A stretch of 33,403 nucleotides of DNA, from the NCBI GenBank assembly GCA_035995165.1, contig DASYKU010000133.1:1-33403 (forward strand), read 5' to 3'. The stretch comes from Mycobacteriales bacterium (GTDB taxonomy: Bacteria; Actinomycetota; Actinomycetes; Mycobacteriales; CADCTP01). The position numbers and the translations under genes were made by a program. The notes under the pieces are model-generated. The model had not been told where the DNA came from and made no database searches. It saw only the letters and a list, made by a program, of their open reading frames with translations. Below are positions 29,092 to 33,403 of this stretch, one piece after another. Position 1 is the first letter of the stretch. Every line of letters begins with the position of its first letter.

Positions 29092-29682
29092 GTGGCTGAC
29101 ACCGATCCCAAAGACGACCTCCGCCGCTACCTGCAGCGCGGCCGGGAGGCGTTGCTCTGGAAGCTCGACGGACTGTCCGAGTACGACGTCCGGCGGCCGC
29201 TGGTGCCGAGCGGGACCAACCTGCTGGGCCTGGTCAAGCACGTGGCCGCGGTGGAGTCCGGCTACCTCGGCGAGACCTTCGGCCGGCCGTTCCCGGAGGA
29301 GATGCCCGACTGGGACGCCGCCGAGCCGAACGCCGACATGTGGGCGACCGCCGACGAGTCCCGGGAGGACGTCGTCGGGCTCTACCGCCGGGTCTGGGCG
29401 CACTCCGACGCCACCGTCGACGCGCTGCCCCTGGACAGCCTCGGCCGGGTGCCGTGGTGGCCGCCGGAGCGGGCCGAGACCACCCTGCACCGGATCCTCG
29501 TGCACATGATCGCCGAGACCGAGCGCCATGCCGGCCACGCCGACCTGGTCCGGGAGCTGATCGACGGCGCGACCGGGGTGCGCGCGGGCAACACCAGCCT
29601 GCCCGACGCTGACCAGCAGTGGTGGGCGGACTACCACGCGAAGCTGGAACGGACCGCCCGGGAGTTCATCGCCAGGGAGTGA
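29092..29682 (+). CDS. DinB/DUF664 family protein
   Basis: A 196 aa four-helix-bundle protein. L-L-G-L-V-K-H-V-A-A-V-E-S-G-Y-L-G-E-T-F-G-R-P (about residues 43-65) and I-L-V-H-M-I-A-E-T-E-R-H-A-G-H-A-D-L-V-R-E-L-I-D-G (about 137-160) are the characteristic DUF664 blocks, with three His placed as metal ligands. These proteins are related to mycothiol-dependent enzymes, but most are uncharacterised. The GTG at 29092 has no ribosome site, suggesting a short or absent leader. The 3' end overlaps the convergent isocitrate lyase-family gene by 17 bases. Confidence 0.9.
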   Translation: MADTDPKDDLRRYLQRGREALLWKLDGLSEYDVRRPLVPSGTNLLGLVKHVAAVESGYLGETFGRPFPEEMPDWDAAEPNADMWATADESREDVVGLYRRVWAHSDATVDALPLDSLGRVPWWPPERAETTLHRILVHMIAETERHAGHADLVRELIDGATGVRAGNTSLPDADQQWWADYHAKLERTAREFIARE

Positions 29683-30427
29683 CGAGCGCGGTGAGGTTCT
29701 CGGTCAGCGCGGCCTGCAGCAGCGGGCCGAAGGTGATCCGCTGCACGCCCAGCGACCTGAGCTCGTCGAACGACCCGGACGGCGCGCCCGTGACCGGATG
29801 CGCGGTGACGTTGACCGGGCCGTCGAGCGCGGCGAGCAGCGCGCGCAGCGTGTCGGCGTCGGGCACCCGGACGGGGTAGACGCAGCGGGCGCCGGCCGCC
29901 TCGCACGCGGTCAGCCGGCGGATCGCCTCGGCCAGCGGGTCGTCGAACCTCTGGGTCGTACCGATGAACGCGTCCGTACGGGCGTTGACGACGAGGTCGA
30001 TGCCGGCCGCGTCGGCCGCGGCCCGGATGGCCCCGATGTAGTCGGCATGCTCCTGCACCTCGCGCAGCCGCTTCTGGCTGTGCACGGTGTCCTCGATGTT
30101 GACGCCGACGGCGCCGGCGTCCAGGACCCGCTCGACCAGTTCGGCCGCCGGCGTGTCGTAGCCGGACTCCACGTCGGCGGTGACCGGGACGTCGACCGCG
30201 CCGGTGATCCGCCGGATGCCGTCGAGCGCGTCGTCCAGGCTCATGCCCTCGTTGTCCCGCTGGCCACGGGAGTCGGCCAGCGGGTGGCTGCCGATGCTGA
30301 GGGCCGGGAAGCCCGCCTCGACCACGGCGCGGGCCGACCAGGCGTCCCAGACGGTCGGCAGGACGAGGGTGCTGCCGGTGTGGTGCAGCCGGAGGAGTTC
30401 CGAGGCGCGCGAGGCGAGGTCGCTCAT
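29666..30427 (-). CDS. Isocitrate lyase/PEP mutase superfamily enzyme
   Basis: A 253 aa TIM-barrel protein. Family features: T-V-W-D-A-W-S-A-R near the N-terminus, S-I-G-S-H-P-L-A-D-S-R-G (about residues 44-55), metal-binding V-T-A-D-V-E-S-G-Y (about 82-90), V-G-V-N-I-E-D-T and V-V-N-A-R-T-D-A-F. The K-K-C-G-H motif of true isocitrate lyases is not present, so it belongs to the short PEP mutase/carboxy-PEP mutase-like branch that cleaves or forms C-C or C-P bonds on small oxo-acids. The actual reaction is unknown. ATG 30427 has aagga 9 bases upstream. It diverges from azlC. Confidence 0.9.
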   Translation of the reverse strand: MSDLASRASELLRLHHTGSTLVLPTVWDAWSARAVVEAGFPALSIGSHPLADSRGQRDNEGMSLDDALDGIRRITGAVDVPVTADVESGYDTPAAELVERVLDAGAVGVNIEDTVHSQKRLREVQEHADYIGAIRAAADAAGIDLVVNARTDAFIGTTQRFDDPLAEAIRRLTACEAAGARCVYPVRVPDADTLRALLAALDGPVNVTAHPVTGAPSGSFDELRSLGVQRITFGPLLQAALTENLTALVTPWR

Positions 30428-30514
30428 GCACCCGATCCTTTCACCGCCCCCCGACCGCGGGTCAGCCGCACGGAACGCACCCATCTGCCCCTCGTCCGTG
30501 GCTAGCGTCGTCGC

Positions 30515-31195
30515 ATGGATCAGGACCGGATCGTCGGGCGGGCCGTCGGGATCGGCCTCGGCGTCGGCGTGTACGGCGTCTCGTTCGGGGTGCTCGCGGT
30601 GGCCGCCGGGATGAGCGCGGCCCAGGCCTGCGTGATGTCGATGCTGGTGTTCACCGGGGCGTCGCAGTTCGCGTTCATCGGGGTGCTCGCGGCCGGCGGC
30701 GGCGCGCTGGCGGCGATGGGCCCGGCGGTGATGCTGGCGCTGCGCAACGCCGCGTACGGGCTGTCGCTGGCTCCGATCCTGCCGGGCCGGCTGCGGGACC
30801 GGGCGCTGGCCGCGCACCTGGTGATCGACGAGACGACCGCGATGGCCCGGGCCCAGGACGACCCGGCGGCGTCCCGGCGGGCGTTCCTGGCCACCGGCGT
30901 CAGCGTCTGGTTGTTCTGGAACGCCGGCACGCTGCTCGGGGCGCTGCTCGGCGGCGGGCTGTCCGACCCGCGGGCGTTCGGGCTCGACGCGATGTTCCCG
31001 GCGGCGTTCCTCGCGTTGCTCGCGCCGCAGCTGCGCCGCCCGGGCGCGCCGGCCGCCGCGGTCGTCGGGGCGGTGCTGGCCCTGGTGCTCCTGCCGTACG
31101 CGCCGAGCGGGGTGCCGGTGATCGCCGCGCTGGCCGGCGTGGTCCCGGGCGTGCTGCTCGCCCGCGGCGTCCGCTCCCGCGGGGTGCCGGCATGA
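30515..31195 (+). CDS. azlC: AzlC-type branched-chain amino acid exporter subunit
   Basis: A 226 aa membrane protein. G-V-Y-G-V-S-F-G-V-L-A-V-A-A-G-M-S, then V-F-T-G-A-S-Q-F-A-F-I-G (about residues 45-56) and L-R-N-A-A-Y-G-L-S-L-A-P (about 75-86) are the AzlC signatures; about seven helices. With AzlD it forms an exporter of branched-chain or related amino acids. tagcgt at 30503-30508 is a good -10 placed for a leaderless ATG. It overlaps azlD by ATGA. Confidence 0.94.
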   Translation: MDQDRIVGRAVGIGLGVGVYGVSFGVLAVAAGMSAAQACVMSMLVFTGASQFAFIGVLAAGGGALAAMGPAVMLALRNAAYGLSLAPILPGRLRDRALAAHLVIDETTAMARAQDDPAASRRAFLATGVSVWLFWNAGTLLGALLGGGLSDPRAFGLDAMFPAAFLALLAPQLRRPGAPAAAVVGAVLALVLLPYAPSGVPVIAALAGVVPGVLLARGVRSRGVPA

Positions 31196-31494
31196 GCTGG
31201 ACCGTCCTGCTGGCGCTGTGCGCGGTCTCGTACGGGCTGAAGGCGGTCGGGCCGGTGCTGGCCGGCGGCCGGGAGCTCGGCCCGCGGACCCGGCGGACCC
31301 TCGACCTGGTCTCGGTGCCGCTGCTGGCCGCGCTCATCCTCACCCAGACCGTGGGCGACGGTCACCGGCTGGTGGCCGACGCCCGGCTGCCCGCGCTCGC
31401 CGTCGCCGCCGTCCTGGTCTGGCGGCGCGCCCCGTTCCTGGTCGTCGTCCTCGCCGCCGCCGGCACCGCCGCCGTCCTCCGCGCCCTGACCTGA
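31192..31494 (+). CDS. azlD: AzlD-type exporter partner subunit
   Basis: A 100 aa protein with about four membrane helices. Family features are the K-A-V-G-P segment in helix 1, R-R-T-L-D-L-V-S-V-P-L-L-A-A-L-I (about residues 34-50) and the W-R-R-A-P-F-L-V-V-V-L-A-A-A-G-T-A-A ending. The start overlaps the azlC stop (ATGA), so both subunits are made together. It converges on the LacI gene 10 bases away. Confidence 0.93.
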   Translation: MSWTVLLALCAVSYGLKAVGPVLAGGRELGPRTRRTLDLVSVPLLAALILTQTVGDGHRLVADARLPALAVAAVLVWRRAPFLVVVLAAAGTAAVLRALT

Positions 31495-31504
31495 CGCCGG
31501 CGGC

Positions 31505-32521
31505 TCAGCCGGTGGTCGACTCGCGGACGACCAGATCGGGCTCGAAGACGACCTGGCGATGCTGGTGGGTCTCCCGGTCGGTCGCCTCCTCCAGCAACAG
31601 CTCCATCGCGGCCCGGCCGAGCTGGAACCGCGGCTGCCGTACGGAGGTCAGCGGCACCGCGGCGGCCGCCGCGAAGTCGATGTCGTCGTACCCGACGATG
31701 GCCAGGTCGCCCGGCACCGACAGCTGCCGCCGGACCGTGTCCTGCAGCAGGCCCAGCGCGAGCAGGTCGTTGGCACAGAACGCGGCCGTCGGGCGCTTGC
31801 GGGCGGACATCGCCGCCAGCCGCGGGCCGCTGGCCCGGCCGGCGTCCACGTCCAGCCGCGGCGTCTCGATCACCGTGAGGGCGTCCTTGCGCAGCCCGGC
31901 CGCCGCGATCGCGGACCGGGCGCCGAGCAGCCGCTGCCGGACCTGGTCGATCGAGACCGGGCCGCCGACGAACGCGATCCGGGTGTGCCCCTGGGCGACG
32001 AGGTGCGCGACGGCCAGCTCACCACCGAGCCGGTCGTTGACCGAGACCGAGCACTGGTTGCGGCTGGTGCCCCGGTCGACCAGCACGACCGGGGTGCCCC
32101 GCTCGCGGATCTCCTCGATGGCGCCGGCGGTCTCCTCCCCCACCGGCGTGATGAGGATGCCGAACGCGCGCTGCTCCTTGAGCATGCTGAGGTAGTGCCG
32201 CTCCCGGGCCACGTCGTCGTTGCTGTTGCAGAGCACGACCGAGGAGCCGGACGCGCCCGCGGTCTGCTCGACCCCGGCGGCCACGTCGGTGAAGAACGGG
32301 TTGCGGACGTCGAGCACGACCAGCCCGACCGTACGGCTGCGGCCGGCCCGCAGCTGGCGCGCGGCCTCGTTCCGGACGAAGCCGAGCTCCTCGATCGCCC
32401 GCAGCACCCGGGCCCGGGTCTTGGGCGACACCCGCTCGGGCCGGTTCAGCACGTTGGACACGGTGCCCAGGGAGACGCCCGCGCGGGCGGCGACGTCGAC
32501 CACGCCGGCCGGTTCGCTCAT
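31505..32521 (-). CDS. LacI family transcriptional regulator
   Basis: A 338 aa repressor. The N-terminal HTH V-V-D-V-A-A-R-A-G-V-S-L-G-T-V-S-N-V-L-N-R-P (about residues 6-27) and hinge helix E-A-A-R-Q-L-R (about 52-62) are complete; the rest is a periplasmic-binding-protein-like sugar domain (G-L-V-V-L-D-V-R-N-P-F-F-T-D-V, A-F-V-G-G-P, A-A-F-C-A-N-D-L-L-A-L-G, I-V-G-Y-D-D-I-D-F). It diverges from a sugar ABC transporter gene, which it presumably represses until the imported sugar binds. The candidate operator is at 32661-32672. Confidence 0.95.
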   Translation of the reverse strand: MSEPAGVVDVAARAGVSLGTVSNVLNRPERVSPKTRARVLRAIEELGFVRNEAARQLRAGRSRTVGLVVLDVRNPFFTDVAAGVEQTAGASGSSVVLCNSNDDVARERHYLSMLKEQRAFGILITPVGEETAGAIEEIRERGTPVVLVDRGTSRNQCSVSVNDRLGGELAVAHLVAQGHTRIAFVGGPVSIDQVRQRLLGARSAIAAAGLRKDALTVIETPRLDVDAGRASGPRLAAMSARKRPTAAFCANDLLALGLLQDTVRRQLSVPGDLAIVGYDDIDFAAAAAVPLTSVRQPRFQLGRAAMELLLEEATDRETHQHRQVVFEPDLVVRESTTG

Positions 32522-32617
32522 CGCCGTCCGCTCCGCACGCCGAGCACGCTAGACCGCACCGTACGAACAGAGCGATCCGCCGCCGTGATGCTCGGGTAAC
32601 GGATCAGAAACTCCCTC

Positions 32618-32646
32618 TTGACGCCCCACGTGACCCACATTACGTT
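32618..32646 (+). promoter_or_regulatory. Promoter of the sugar ABC operon
   Basis: TTGACG (32618-32623), a 17-base spacer, TACGTT (32641-32646). Good match to the housekeeping actinobacterial consensus; the start site would be about 32652-32654. Confidence 0.65.
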
Positions 32647-32660
32647 CGGCCCTCAGGAAA

Positions 32661-32672
32661 TGAAAGGTTTCA
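32661..32672. promoter_or_regulatory. LacI-family operator
   Basis: tgaaa-gg-tttca lies just after the predicted transcription start and 30 bases before the ABC gene. Arms are perfect; the centre is gg, whereas most LacI-family sites have cg. Bound repressor would block early elongation or initiation. Confidence 0.6.
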
Positions 32673-32701
32673 CTCGCAGCTCGGCAGAGGGGACACCAGG
32701 C

Positions 32702-33403
32702 ATGGCGGAACCCGTTCCCCGGCTGGTCCTCGCCGAGGCGAGGAAGAGCTTCGGTGCCGTCGCGGCCCTCGAGGACGGCTCGATCACGCTGCTCCCGGGC
32801 GAGGCGCACGCGCTGGTCGGGGAGAACGGCGCCGGCAAGTCCACCCTGGTCAAGATCCTCGGCGGCGTGTATCGGCCGGACTCGGGCACGCTGCTCATCG
32901 ACGGCGAGCCGGTGCAGTTCGGCGGCCCGTCGGACGCGCAGGCCGCGGGCGTGGCGATCATCTACCAGGAGCCGTCGCTGTTCCCGGACCTCACCGTGGC
33001 CGAGAACATCTACATGGGACGGCAGCCGCGCGGGCGGTCGCGGGCCATCGACCGGTCCACAATGGACCGGGACGCGCGCGCGGTGTTCGCCGGGCTCGGC
33101 GTCGCGCTCGACCCGACCCGGATCGCCCGCGGGCTCTCGGTCGCCGACCAGCAGATCGTCGAGATCGCCAAGGCGCTGTCGTTCGACGCCCGGGTGCTGG
33201 TCATGGACGAGCCGACGGCGGCGCTGACGACGGTCGAGGTGCTGCGGCTGTTCGACGTCATCACCACCCTGCGCGAGCGGGGCGCGGCCGTGCTGTTCAT
33301 CTCGCACCGGCTGGAGGAGGTCTTCGCCTGCTGCCAGCGGGTCACGATCATGCGCGACGGCCGCTTCGTCCGGACGGCGCCGGTCGAGGACCTCACCATC
33401 GAC
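32702..33403 (+). CDS. Sugar ABC importer ATP-binding protein, 3' end outside window
   Basis: 234 codons of an RbsA/XylG/MglA-type ATPase, which normally has about 500 aa and two fused nucleotide-binding domains; the visible part is the first domain. Walker A G-E-N-G-A-G-K-S-T is at about residues 40-48, Q-loop I-Y-Q-E-P at about 87, signature L-S-V-A-D-Q-Q-I-V-E-I-A-K at about 146-158, Walker B V-L-V-M-D-E-P-T-A-A-L at about 167-177, and H-loop I-S-H-R-L-E-E at about 199. ATG 32702 fits the family start and follows gagggga. It is the first gene of a probable CUT2 pentose/deoxyhexose importer under the LacI regulator; the sugar is unknown. Confidence 0.94.
   Translation, partial: MAEPVPRLVLAEARKSFGAVAALEDGSITLLPGEAHALVGENGAGKSTLVKILGGVYRPDSGTLLIDGEPVQFGGPSDAQAAGVAIIYQEPSLFPDLTVAENIYMGRQPRGRSRAIDRSTMDRDARAVFAGLGVALDPTRIARGLSVADQQIVEIAKALSFDARVLVMDEPTAALTTVEVLRLFDVITTLRERGAAVLFISHRLEEVFACCQRVTIMRDGRFVRTAPVEDLTID

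Overview
The window is a 33.4 kb piece of a high-GC actinobacterial chromosome, probably from a soil actinomycete. GTG and TTG starts are common, third codon positions are strongly G/C, several genes look leaderless, and the families (DUF3618, DUF1469 holin-like, DUF5313, SigB/SigF-type sigma factor, Ku with a lysine-rich tail, GbsR/DrrAB cassette) are typical of Actinomycetes. The order cannot be fixed from sequence alone. No rRNA, tRNA, CRISPR array or insertion sequence was seen.

Layout. 1-3.0 kb: a coupled redox operon (zinc alcohol dehydrogenase, cut by the window edge; SDR; SRPBCC protein), faced by an internally deleted epimerase pseudogene. 3.1-8.9 kb: a small serine recombinase, a SigB/SigF-family sigma factor, and a stress-type neighbourhood: CDGSH iron-sulfur protein, iron-containing redox enzyme, a three-gene overlapping envelope operon (disordered YP-rich anchor protein, DUF1469 protein, DUF3618 protein), a broken PRC-barrel gene and a small MT0933-like protein. 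Five sites here look like GTTT-N14/15-GGG(T/C)A promoters, so this block may be a local regulon of the adjacent sigma factor. 8.9-13.6 kb: HAD hydrolase, two gene relics, a TetR/MFS efflux pair with a clear operator, a His-rich membrane protein and an unknown protein. 13.6-16.0 kb: GbsR/MarR regulator plus DrrA/DrrB-type exporter behind a perfect 10-10-10 inverted repeat. 16.0-19.5 kb: dienelactone hydrolase, OhrR-like MarR regulator, DUF5313 protein, a second internally deleted NAD(P)-binding pseudogene, a flavin/PNPOx-like protein, and a pentapeptide-DinB fusion.

19.5-26.2 kb: coiled-coil protein divergent from Ku (NHEJ), a type II NADH dehydrogenase-like enzyme with a repetitive tail, and a two-gene SNF2 helicase/DUF3800 operon. 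26.5-31.5 kb: an ammonia-lyase-family protein lacking the Ala-Ser-Gly triad that makes the MIO cofactor, a PLP-dependent threonine dehydratase-like enzyme, DinB/DUF664 protein, isocitrate lyase/PEP mutase-family enzyme and an AzlCD exporter. 31.5 kb-end: a LacI regulator divergent from the first gene of a sugar ABC importer, with a readable promoter and operator.

Most interesting: the predicted sigma-factor regulon, the MIO-less lyase, the SNF2-DUF3800 pair, and repeated gene decay (four broken genes or relic regions). None is proven a new system; the checks needed are stated.
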